Assembly (NCBI RefSeq): GCF_900545795.1
Contig: NZ_URAR01000001.1
Coordinates: 248,001-312,000, forward strand
Origin: an uncultured Veillonella sp.
GTDB taxonomy: Bacteria; Bacillota; Negativicutes; Veillonellales; Veillonellaceae
Direction: 5' to 3'
DNA length: 64,000 nucleotides
The notes under the pieces were generated by a model that made no database searches, had not been told where the DNA came from, and was given only the letters and a program-made list of their open reading frames with translations. Shown here piece by piece: positions 43,978 to 51,712 of the stretch. Within the stretch, counting starts at the first letter, position 1; every line of letters begins with the position of its first letter. Position numbers and translations under genes: made by a program.

Positions 43978-44217
43978 TTATTTATCGCGTCCTGACATCA
44001 GTTTAAATCGTTCCTTTTGCTTTACTTCAGGATATTTCTCATGATCTACAGGACTAGCGAACATAGTCAAAGGACGGATATAGGTTTTACGCTCTCCATA
44101 TAGTTGCTGATACACTACAAAGGGCTCCCCTGTTTCAGAATGAATCGCAATATCCTTTACATAATAGTACATACCTTTAAAATGACGATATAAGCCACCC
44201 ACTACAATTTCCTGCAT
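43978..44217 (-). CDS. DUF1653 family protein
   Basis: A 79-residue protein composed of one DUF1653 domain. The family pattern is clear: GGLYRHFKGMYYYVKDIA, then HSETGEPFVVYQQLYGE, then TYIRPLTMF. Function is unknown; the fold is a small SH3-like beta-barrel in related proteins. The ATG at 44217 follows GGAGGTAAAG, whereas the longer frame adds a segment with no family match. It forms a pair with the HAD gene. Confidence 0.88.
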   Translation of the reverse strand: MQEIVVGGLYRHFKGMYYYVKDIAIHSETGEPFVVYQQLYGERKTYIRPLTMFASPVDHEKYPEVKQKERFKLMSGRDK

Positions 44218-44352
44218 CTTTACCTCCAGGAATAGTTTTACTAACAAATTTAACATCCTATAAGACAACATAGCTTATGTATATAACTAAAATGGCATGT
44301 CCTATAGGTACAACAGAAATTTTCTTTATGATTATTGTATCATAGAAAATAC

Positions 44353-44389
44353 AAAAAATCCCCTGATTAATATGTATAATCAGGGGATC
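44353..44389 (-). terminator. Intrinsic terminator of the ilv operon (after ilvC)
   Basis: On the minus strand ATCCCCTGATTA pairs with TAATCAGGGGAT, followed by TTTTTTG. It lies about 20 bp past the ilvC stop. Confidence 0.92.
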
Positions 44390-44409
44390 TATTAAATTAC
44401 ATATGTTTA

Positions 44410-45417
44410 TTATTTAAGCCAAGACATTAAGCCGCGAAGCTCAGCACCTACTTTTTCACATTCATGATCTGCCGCTTTTTCGCGTTCTGCATACAACTTC
44501 TTGAAGCCACCTTTATAATCATCCAAGAATTCATCAGCAAATTTACCAGATTGAATATCAGCTAAGATATTTTTCATAGCTGTGCGAGTTTCATCTGTAA
44601 TAATTTTTGGTCCTGTAACATAGTCGCCATATTCAGCTGTATTGGAAATGGAATTACGCATAGTTTGGAAGCCACCTTCGTAGATGAGATCCACGATTAA
44701 CTTCATTTCATGAATAGCTTCAAAATAAGCATTTACAGGATTATAACCGGCTTCTACAAGCGTTTCAAAGCCAGCTTGCATCAAAGCACATACACCACCA
44801 CAAAGTACGGCTTGTTCACCAAAGAGATCTGTTTCCGTTTCTTGACGATATGTAGTCTCAAGAATACCAGCACGGCCAGCACCAATGCCAGCAGCCCAAG
44901 CTTTAGCAATTTCCATTGTATCACCAGCTGGGTCTTGCTCAACCGCTACCAAGCTAGGCACGCCGCTGCCTTTAGTAAAGGTACGACGCACTAAATGGCC
45001 AGGTCCTTTAGGCGCTACCATGAAGATATTGGCATCTGCTGGTGGCACGATTTTCTTATAGTGAATATTAAAACCATGAGCAAAGGCAAGGTATACGCCT
45101 TTCTTAAGATTTGGTGCAATATCTTTTTCATAAGTTTCAGCTTGTAGTTCATCAGGGATTAATACCATAACTACATCAGCATCTTTTACTGCTTCCGCAG
45201 TGGTCTTAACAGCAAGTCCCGCTTCTTCTGCGGCCTTCCAGGACTTAGAACCTTCGCGAAGACCTACAGTTACGTCCATGCCATTTTCCTTAAGATTAAG
45301 AGCATGGGCATGACCTTGTGAACCATAGCCAAGAACGGTGATTTTCTTTCCTTTTAAAGCCCCCAAATTACAATCTGCATCATAATATACTGCTGTTCCA
45401 AAAATGTTTCCTGCCAT
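44410..45417 (-). CDS. ilvC: Ketol-acid reductoisomerase
   Basis: A 335-residue class I KARI, which converts acetolactate and acetohydroxybutyrate to the dihydroxy acids using NADPH and Mg. The Rossmann loop LGYGSQGHAHALNL near residue 25, the LIPDELQ and APKGPGHLVR motifs and the Mg-binding DLFGEQAVLCGG near residue 190 are present. GAGGAGG lies seven bases before the ATG at 45417; the longer frame was rejected. A 222-bp spacer separates it from ilvN and contains only a small CATGCC/GGCATG stem (45545-45561). It is the last gene of the block. Confidence 0.97.
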   Translation of the reverse strand: MAGNIFGTAVYYDADCNLGALKGKKITVLGYGSQGHAHALNLKENGMDVTVGLREGSKSWKAAEEAGLAVKTTAEAVKDADVVMVLIPDELQAETYEKDIAPNLKKGVYLAFAHGFNIHYKKIVPPADANIFMVAPKGPGHLVRRTFTKGSGVPSLVAVEQDPAGDTMEIAKAWAAGIGAGRAGILETTYRQETETDLFGEQAVLCGGVCALMQAGFETLVEAGYNPVNAYFEAIHEMKLIVDLIYEGGFQTMRNSISNTAEYGDYVTGPKIITDETRTAMKNILADIQSGKFADEFLDDYKGGFKKLYAEREKAADHECEKVGAELRGLMSWLK

Positions 45418-45639
45418 AATAAATTCCTCCTCAATCTCTCTCGTTCCTCTAAGCCTTAGCTCTTCGGCACAATAATTTAATAAACTCAACGGAGCTTATC
45501 TATCTCTATATTAACTTGAGCTTTGCCAAGATAATATCACTGCGCATGCCCTCAAGGCATGTTGTATGGGCTAGCTTTATTACTAAAATAATGCTATATA
45601 ACTAAACCAATACTTTAATACGTAATCAAATATATATTC

Positions 45640-46125
45640 CTACATTCTATCGCCACGACTCATGGCTGTAATGCCAGTCTTAGCGATTTCCAATACGCCA
45701 TAAGGTGTCATAATATCGATAAATCCACGAAGTTTTTCAGTGTCCCCAGTCAACTCAATAATCAAAGATGTAGGATACACATCCAGTACATTACCGCGAT
45801 AAATATTAGCGATTTGAACTATTTGTGATCTCGTTTGATCATCCGCTTTAACCTTGATAAGCATTAACTCTCGACGCACCACATTCTCAGCAGGAAATAC
45901 CTTAACTTTTACTACATCAATAAGCTTATAAATCTGCTTTTGAATCTGGTCCAGTGTATTGCTATCAGCCTCCACAGTCAAAGTTAAACGGGCATAGCCA
46001 GTTTGGACGGTAACGCCAGACGTCATTTTCATAACAGAGTAGCCGCGACGATTAAATAGGGATAATATTCTAGCTCCAATACCTGGCGTATTTTTAGCGA
46101 TGATTAAAATCTGATGCTCATTCAT
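45640..46125 (-). CDS. ilvN: Acetolactate synthase small (regulatory) subunit
   Basis: A 161-residue ACT-domain protein, the length of IlvN/IlvH. The N-terminal ACT domain starts HQILIIAKNTPGIGARILSL and contains the RGYSVMKMTSG loop where valine binds in homologues. The C-terminal domain includes ELMLIKVKAD and LEIAKTGITAMSRG. It activates IlvB and confers feedback inhibition by valine. It overlaps the ilvB end by eight bases, so the subunits are translationally coupled. Confidence 0.96.
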   Translation of the reverse strand: MNEHQILIIAKNTPGIGARILSLFNRRGYSVMKMTSGVTVQTGYARLTLTVEADSNTLDQIQKQIYKLIDVVKVKVFPAENVVRRELMLIKVKADDQTRSQIVQIANIYRGNVLDVYPTSLIIELTGDTEKLRGFIDIMTPYGVLEIAKTGITAMSRGDRM

Positions 46126-47833
46126 TGTCAGGTACCCCCTTTTTGCCCACCATCTCAGCCACCGTTTGGCCTGCTGGAATCATTGGATATACATTTTCTT
46201 CGCGCTCTACTACGCATTCGATGACTATGCCTTCATCAGAAGCTAAGGCTTCATCCAATTGTGCTAAATCAGACGTTTTACTAAGCTGTAAGGATTTAAC
46301 TCCATAGGCTTTGGCCAAAGTCTGGAAGTCTGGATTTACACTTAAATCTACATAAGAATAGCGCTTGTCATTAAACAGCTCTTGCCATTGTCGTACCATA
46401 CCTAAGAAGGAATTGTTCAACAATAGGACCTTCACAGGTAATTTGTATTGAGAAATGAGCATAAGCTCTTGGGCTGTCATTTGAAAACCCCCATCGCCTA
46501 CAACGAGTACGACTTTTTTATCGGGACAACTAATCTGTGCCCCAATAGCAGCCGGCAAGCCAAACCCCATAGTGCCAGCACCACCTGATGTAATAATGGA
46601 GTTAGGGTCCTTATATTTGAAGTACTGCGCCGCCCACATCTGATGTTGACCCACATCGGTAACAATAATAGCATCACCTTGTAATTGTTGATCTACATAC
46701 TCCAACACTTGCTGTGGCTTGAGGCCACCTGTAGGAGATGGATGATAGCGCAAAGCATATTCTTCCTTCCACTGTTTAATCATAGCTACCCATTCACTGC
46801 GGTCTGCCTCAGTAAGTCCTGAGTTAATAGCCCGTAATACACTCTTAGCATCACCTACAATCGGTACAGACACGGCTTTATTTTTTTCAATTTCCGCCGG
46901 ATCAATATCAATGTGGATGACTGTAGCTTGTTTGCAGAAGGCCTTTGGATTACCTGCAATGCGATCATCAAAACGAATCCCTACAGCTAATACTACATCT
47001 GCTTCATCAGTAGCAAAATTGGCACTGGCCGTACCATGCATGCCCAACATGCCAAGGAAAAGCTCATGATGACCTGGGAAGGAGCCTAAACCTAACAAAG
47101 TATTTGTCACTGGTATTTGCCCCTTCGTAGCTAAGGTGTACAGCTCTTGAGCTGCGCCGCTTTTTAAGACCCCAGCACCAGCAATAATAAGTGGTCGCTT
47201 CGCCTCTTTTAATAGCTTGATGGCCTTTTTAATCTGCAGTGGATGTCCATCATAAGTTGGGTCATACCCTTCTAAATGATAAGGCTCTTCTAAAAGCTTT
47301 TTAAACTCATCGCGGCTAATTTGTCCTACTTGCACATCTTTTGGAATGTCGATGAGCACCGGCCCTGGTCGCCCCGTAGTGGCAATATAATGCGCCTCTC
47401 TCAACACCCGTGGTAAATCTTTAATGGATTTCACTAAATAATTATGCTTTGTAATAGGACTGGTAATTCCGACAATATCAGACTCTTGAAAAGCATCCTT
47501 ACCTAACAAAGAACAACCTACCTGACCAGTAATCGCTAACATAGGAATGGAATCCATATGTGCTGTCATAATGCCTGTTACTAAATTAGTAGCACCTGGC
47601 CCTGATGTGGCTAAACAAACGCCACATTTGCCGGATGCCCGCGCATAGCCATCGGCTTCATGAGCAGCGCCTTGCTCATGACGAGCAAAATAATGTGTTA
47701 ATCCATCGTATTTATAAATTTCATCATAAATAGGAATGACTGCGCCACCAGGATATCCAAAAATATGGCGAATGCCAATATGGTGCAAGGTTTCTAATAC
47801 GATGCGTGCCCCATTAATCATCTCTCTACTCAT
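46118..47833 (-). CDS. ilvB: Acetolactate synthase large (catalytic) subunit
   Basis: A 571-residue ThDP enzyme that condenses pyruvate with pyruvate or 2-oxobutyrate. HIFGYPGGAVIPIYD at residue ~22, the catalytic Glu in the FARHEQGAAHEADGYARA segment near residue 50, the FAD-binding middle domain and the ThDP motif GDGGFQMTAQELM near residue 437 are intact. It lies 50 bp after ilvA and overlaps ilvN. Anabolic rather than catabolic acetolactate synthase is indicated by the adjacent small subunit and the FAD-domain sequence. Confidence 0.97.
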   Translation of the reverse strand: MSREMINGARIVLETLHHIGIRHIFGYPGGAVIPIYDEIYKYDGLTHYFARHEQGAAHEADGYARASGKCGVCLATSGPGATNLVTGIMTAHMDSIPMLAITGQVGCSLLGKDAFQESDIVGITSPITKHNYLVKSIKDLPRVLREAHYIATTGRPGPVLIDIPKDVQVGQISRDEFKKLLEEPYHLEGYDPTYDGHPLQIKKAIKLLKEAKRPLIIAGAGVLKSGAAQELYTLATKGQIPVTNTLLGLGSFPGHHELFLGMLGMHGTASANFATDEADVVLAVGIRFDDRIAGNPKAFCKQATVIHIDIDPAEIEKNKAVSVPIVGDAKSVLRAINSGLTEADRSEWVAMIKQWKEEYALRYHPSPTGGLKPQQVLEYVDQQLQGDAIIVTDVGQHQMWAAQYFKYKDPNSIITSGGAGTMGFGLPAAIGAQISCPDKKVVLVVGDGGFQMTAQELMLISQYKLPVKVLLLNNSFLGMVRQWQELFNDKRYSYVDLSVNPDFQTLAKAYGVKSLQLSKTSDLAQLDEALASDEGIVIECVVEREENVYPMIPAGQTVAEMVGKKGVPDNE

Positions 47834-47882
47834 GCATACACTTCCTTTCTCAACTGTTTAACCCCTAGGCTAAGAGCCACTA

Positions 47883-49118
47883 TTACCGAGCCACTTCATA
47901 TTCATGAACTTCATTAGAATTATCTCGATGAATCGTATAGCCTTCATCTTCTAGGGCCTTCGTAATTCGATCAATATGCTCTTCTCCATTAGTTTCTACG
48001 GTCACCCGCAATTCCACTTCATGGAAGCGATCTAAATTTTTAAATTGATTGTGCTCTAATTTAATAACATTCGCATTTTGTTCAGCTAAAATACGCGATA
48101 CATTCACTAATTGACCTGGTTTATCTGGCAAATTAACTGAGAATGTAAAAATGCGTCCTCTCACAATAAGCCCCTTAGTAATCATAGATGCAATAGTCAA
48201 CACATCTATGTTGCCACCACTGAGTATAGATACAACTTTCTTGCCTTTTTCCTTGAGCTTTTTAAGGCCTGCAATAGAAAGAAGTCCTGCATTTTCACCT
48301 ACAATCTTGTGTTTCTCTGCTACCATGAGAAAGGCTTCCATCAATTCATAATCAGATACAGTGACGATTTCATCTACATATTCTTCTATGTATTTTAATG
48401 TCATATCACCAATTTGTTTTACTGCTGCGCCATCAGCAATCGTACTAACTCCATCTAAGGTCACTACATGATGGGCCTCTAAAGAAGCCGTAGCACTTGC
48501 TGCCCCTACTGGCTCAACGCCAACGACTTTAATAGATGGATTCTTTAGCTTTGCCGCCGCTGCTACACCGGCTATCAAACCGCCACCGCCAATAGGTACA
48601 AGTAATATATCAGCATCTGGTAATTCTTCTAAAATCTCCAGCGCAATCGTGCCCTGTCCTTCAATGACATCTTCATCATTAAAAGGGTGAACGAATACAT
48701 AGCCATTTTTTTCCTGAAGCTCTACTGCTTTTTGGTACGCCTCATCATATACTTCACCAGCTAATACTACATCAGCACCATATTGCTTGGTCGCTTCTAC
48801 TTTAATCAAAGGGCTCGGCTTTGGCATTACGATAACCGCCTTTGTCCCTAAGCGCTGTGCGGCTAACGCTACACCTTGTGCATGATTGCCTGCCGAAGAA
48901 GCGATGACACCTCTGCTTTTCTCGTCCTTGGATAATTTGGCGATTTTATTATAAGCACCACGCAATTTAAAAGAACCGGTACGCTGCAAGTTTTCTGGCT
49001 TGATGTACACATCATTGCCGCTTTCCTTGGAAAATACAGAGCTGTGAATCAATTTAGTCTTCACCGCCACTGTACCAAGTCGCTCTCTTGCTTCTATAAA
49101 ATCATATAAACTTAACAT
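47883..49118 (-). CDS. ilvA: Threonine dehydratase (threonine ammonia-lyase) with C-terminal ACT domain
   Basis: A 411-residue PLP enzyme making 2-oxobutyrate from threonine, the first step to isoleucine. The PLP lysine is in GSFKLRGAYNK near residue 52, with SSAGNHAQGVA near 80 and the phosphate-binding GGGGLIAGVA near 180. A single ACT-type domain occupies residues ~330-405, the short form between catabolic TdcB and long E. coli IlvA, so feedback control is likely but its ligand is open. The start at 49118 follows AAAGGA and lies 24 bp after the end of a hairpin array that separates it from ilvD. Confidence 0.95.
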   Translation of the reverse strand: MLSLYDFIEARERLGTVAVKTKLIHSSVFSKESGNDVYIKPENLQRTGSFKLRGAYNKIAKLSKDEKSRGVIASSAGNHAQGVALAAQRLGTKAVIVMPKPSPLIKVEATKQYGADVVLAGEVYDEAYQKAVELQEKNGYVFVHPFNDEDVIEGQGTIALEILEELPDADILLVPIGGGGLIAGVAAAAKLKNPSIKVVGVEPVGAASATASLEAHHVVTLDGVSTIADGAAVKQIGDMTLKYIEEYVDEIVTVSDYELMEAFLMVAEKHKIVGENAGLLSIAGLKKLKEKGKKVVSILSGGNIDVLTIASMITKGLIVRGRIFTFSVNLPDKPGQLVNVSRILAEQNANVIKLEHNQFKNLDRFHEVELRVTVETNGEEHIDRITKALEDEGYTIHRDNSNEVHEYEVAR

Positions 49119-49141
49119 CCTACCTAGTCCTTTCTCTTTTT

Positions 49142-49393
49142 CTAGAACAACATGTTCTAGCTCTCTTTTTATCTATGCTCGGCCTCTCACCGCCGAGTTT
49201 TTTATGTTCTCTATACTCTTTACTAGCCCTCTCACCGGCTAATATGTAGTAACGCTCTTTTTTCTCTCATTAACCCACTCATCGGTTAATTTGTATGTAA
49301 TGCCCTCTTTTTTCTCACCACTAGCCCTCTCACCGACTAGTGTATATGTAACTCTCTCTTTTTACTCGCCACTAGCCCTCTCATCGGCTAGTG
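49142..49393 (-). repeat. Array of six hairpins with compensating stems between ilvD and ilvA
   Basis: Stems start at 49142, 49178, 49223, 49269, 49319 and 49370. Their arms are CTAGAACA/TGTTCTAG, CTCGGC/GCCGAG, TAGCC/GGCTA, ATTAACC/GGTTAAT, CACTAG/CTAGTG and CACTAGCC/GGCTAGTG. Units 2-6 share the plus-strand loop CCTCTCACCG or a close variant, and units are followed by pyrimidine tracts such as CTCTTTTTT. On the minus-strand transcript the loops read GGTGAGAGG with purine-rich linkers. Stem bases differ between units while pairing is kept, which argues for a selected structure. No ORF crosses it convincingly. Confidence 0.85.
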
Positions 49394-49432
49394 TGTACAG
49401 ATTCTCTAAACCCTATAATTTATTTTTATTTA

Positions 49433-51100
49433 TTAATCTTCATATATTTCAATAGCCCCTTGTGCTGCGGAAGAAACATGAGCCGCATATTTCTTTAAAT
49501 AGCCAGTCACTTGAGGTTTGTATGGTTTTAAAGCAGCCTTACGCTTAGCAATTTCTTCATCGCTCAGACGAACAGCTAACTTTCTATTAGGAATATCAAT
49601 TTCAATGATATCTCCTTCTTCTACCACTGCAATAGTACCACCAGATGCAGCCTCTGGAGATACATGCCCAATCGATGCGCCTCGTGTAGCACCAGAGAAG
49701 CGGCCATCTGTAATTAAAGCCACATCCTTACCTAAGCTCATACCTGTAATTGTAGAAGTAGGTGTTAGCATTTCTCGCATACCAGGACCGCCTTTAGGCC
49801 CTTCATAGCGAATGACCACTACATCACCGGCTACAATCTGTCCGCCCATAATAGCCGCCACTGCATCTTCTTCATTATTAAATACACGGGCTGGTCCACT
49901 ATGTACCAACATTTCTGGATCTACGGCTCCGGCCTTAACTACAGAACCATCTGGTGCTAAATTCCCTTTTAATACAGCAATACCACCAGTGCTATATACT
50001 GGATCATCCCAAGGATGAATTACATCTTCATCAAGTACTTTAGCCACCTCAGCAATTTCACCTTGTGTTACAAGCGATACTGTTTTAGCCTCTTTATGAA
50101 GACGATTATGCACTGCTAAGCGATTAAGTACTGCTGAAATACCTCCAGCGGCATACAAGTCTTCAATAAAATATTGACCTGATGGAGATAATTTAGACAA
50201 TTGCGGCGTCACTTCTGCAATATCGTTGAAATCATCTAGCGTAAGTTCTACACCTGCTTCATGAGCTACGGCTGGTAAATGAAGGGCTGTATTAGAAGAA
50301 CCTCCTAAGACCATATCAACGGCTACAGCATTTTCAAAAGCTTCTCGAGTCATAATATCTCTTGGTCTAAGATCAGCTTTAAGAACATCCATAATCTGCA
50401 TGCCAGCTCGCTTAGCTAAGCGAGTTCGCTCAGAATATACGGCAGGAATTGTACCATTGCCTGGAAGGCCCATCCCCAAGGCTTCAGTTAAACAATTCAT
50501 AGTGTTTGCTGTGTACATGCCGGAACAAGAACCACAAGTTGGACATGCCACATCTTCTACTTCCGCTAATTCCTCTTCTGTCATAAGGCCTGCTTCCACT
50601 TTGCCTACCGCTTCAAACACATCGCTAAGACCGATTTTCTTCCCCTTATAGGTACCAGCCAACATAGCACCACCACTGACAAAGATGGACGGAATATTCA
50701 ATCGCGCGGCAGCCATCAACATACCTGGTACAATTTTGTCACAATTAGGTATGAACACTAAGCCATCAAAAGGTGTTGCCATAGCTGTTGCCTCAATGGA
50801 GTCAGCTACAATTTGTCGCGTAACTAAAGAATATTTCATGCCAATGTGATTCATCGCTGTACCATCGCAAATACCAATTGTATTGAATTCCATTGGTATG
50901 CCGCCGGCTTCGCGAATCCCATCTTTTACAGCTTGCACTAAATTGCGCAAATGCATATGTCCGGGAATAATTTCATTAAATGAATTTGCAATGCCAATGA
51001 GGGGCTTACCAATTTCTTCATTTACAAATCCAAGTGCTTTAAGTAAAGATCTATGCGGCGCTCTGGCCACTCCTTTGGAAATATTATCGCTGCGTTTCAT
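49433..51100 (-). CDS. ilvD: Dihydroxy-acid dehydratase
   Basis: A 555-residue IlvD/Edd-family enzyme that dehydrates the dihydroxy acids to the keto acids of valine and isoleucine. Fe-S ligand cysteines appear in GICDGTAMNHIG near residue 50, PNCDKIVPGM near 118 and CPTCGSCSGMYTAN near 190; the C-terminal DGRFSGATRGASIGH is also diagnostic. It is the first enzyme gene of the ilv block and is preceded by a leader peptide and an attenuator. AGAGAG precedes its ATG. The hairpin array lies between it and ilvA. Confidence 0.97.
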   Translation of the reverse strand: MKRSDNISKGVARAPHRSLLKALGFVNEEIGKPLIGIANSFNEIIPGHMHLRNLVQAVKDGIREAGGIPMEFNTIGICDGTAMNHIGMKYSLVTRQIVADSIEATAMATPFDGLVFIPNCDKIVPGMLMAAARLNIPSIFVSGGAMLAGTYKGKKIGLSDVFEAVGKVEAGLMTEEELAEVEDVACPTCGSCSGMYTANTMNCLTEALGMGLPGNGTIPAVYSERTRLAKRAGMQIMDVLKADLRPRDIMTREAFENAVAVDMVLGGSSNTALHLPAVAHEAGVELTLDDFNDIAEVTPQLSKLSPSGQYFIEDLYAAGGISAVLNRLAVHNRLHKEAKTVSLVTQGEIAEVAKVLDEDVIHPWDDPVYSTGGIAVLKGNLAPDGSVVKAGAVDPEMLVHSGPARVFNNEEDAVAAIMGGQIVAGDVVVIRYEGPKGGPGMREMLTPTSTITGMSLGKDVALITDGRFSGATRGASIGHVSPEAASGGTIAVVEEGDIIEIDIPNRKLAVRLSDEEIAKRKAALKPYKPQVTGYLKKYAAHVSSAAQGAIEIYED

Positions 51101-51187
51101 AAGTCTCTCTTCTTTCTCAATCCATTTTATAGATTGTATCTTTTAAATTAACTACCTAGTAAGCTTTTGATTAATTCTAGCTTTTAA

Positions 51188-51217
51188 TAAAAAAAGACGA
51201 TTCCTAAGAATCGTCTT
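51188..51217 (-). terminator. Attenuator terminator in the ilvD leader
   Basis: On the minus strand AAGACGATTC pairs perfectly with GAATCGTCTT around TTAG and is followed by TTTTTTT. The 5' arm AAGACGA can instead pair with TCGTCTT at 51351-51345, inside the leader-peptide ORF. A separate stem CCTATACTCA/TGAGTATAGG (51322-51313 and 51279-51270) lies between. Confidence 0.85.
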
Positions 51218-51334
51218 AAAAGTCCGTATGACAATATGAGGATATGTTCAAAAAATCGTAATAACCACGCCTATACTCACATATTAACTTGCTATGCCAA
51301 TGTTTCCATTGATGAGTATAGGGAAATGATTTTT

Positions 51335-51436
51335 TTAAACCTTCAAGACGAAGCCTGTTAAGTTTTGTTCATTTCTAATGACAATAATGTCAATAATCAC
51401 CAGCAAGCTAATAATAATTAGAACAAATGCTAACAT
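51335..51436 (-). CDS. Predicted ilv leader peptide (attenuation)
   Basis: A 33-codon ORF that begins MLAFVLIIISLLVIIDIIVI; 19 of 33 residues are Ile, Leu or Val, with long runs of Ile codons. AAAGGAG lies eight bases before the ATG. It is followed by an intrinsic terminator 118 bases past its stop and then ilvD. By analogy with ilv leader peptides of enteric bacteria, ribosome stalling for lack of charged Ile/Leu/Val tRNAs would leave the end of the ORF free to form an antiterminator. A small membrane protein is the alternative because the peptide is hydrophobic. Confidence 0.75.
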   Translation of the reverse strand: MLAFVLIIISLLVIIDIIVIRNEQNLTGFVLKV

Positions 51437-51640
51437 GACTTCTTCTCCTTTCCTCTACTCATTACTACGACTGATTATACTAATACAAAATTATGACTAC
51501 CTGCTAGGCTCTAAAGGCCTTTACTTACACATTGCAATTTAGTCATATATCATCGATACATCTAATCCCAAACTCCACAACAGGAAAACTCTCGTTTACC
51601 TGCAATGTATTGTTCCACTGTAAGTGTATCCATGTCCATT

Positions 51641-51669
51641 ATATTAGCACTATGATGAGAAAAGTGCAA
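51641..51669 (-). promoter_or_regulatory. Predicted sigma-A promoter of the ilv leader transcript
   Basis: On the minus strand TTGCAC (51669-51664) and TAATAT (51646-51641) are 17 bp apart. The expected start near 51634 gives about 200 bases before the leader peptide. A second TATAAT at about 51480 (minus strand) has no good -35. Confidence 0.6.
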
Positions 51670-51712
51670 TACTTTTTTACTATAATTTTACAATTTTTTC
51701 AACTTTTTTCTT

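Noticed and set aside
49142..49393. CRISPR array
   Set aside because: The spacing is regular, but the units are imperfect hairpins with similar linkers, not identical repeats with unique spacers, and no cas genes are present.
51101..51660. T-box riboswitch upstream of ilvD
   Set aside because: I found no T-box core sequence before the terminator; the leader ORF explains the structure better.
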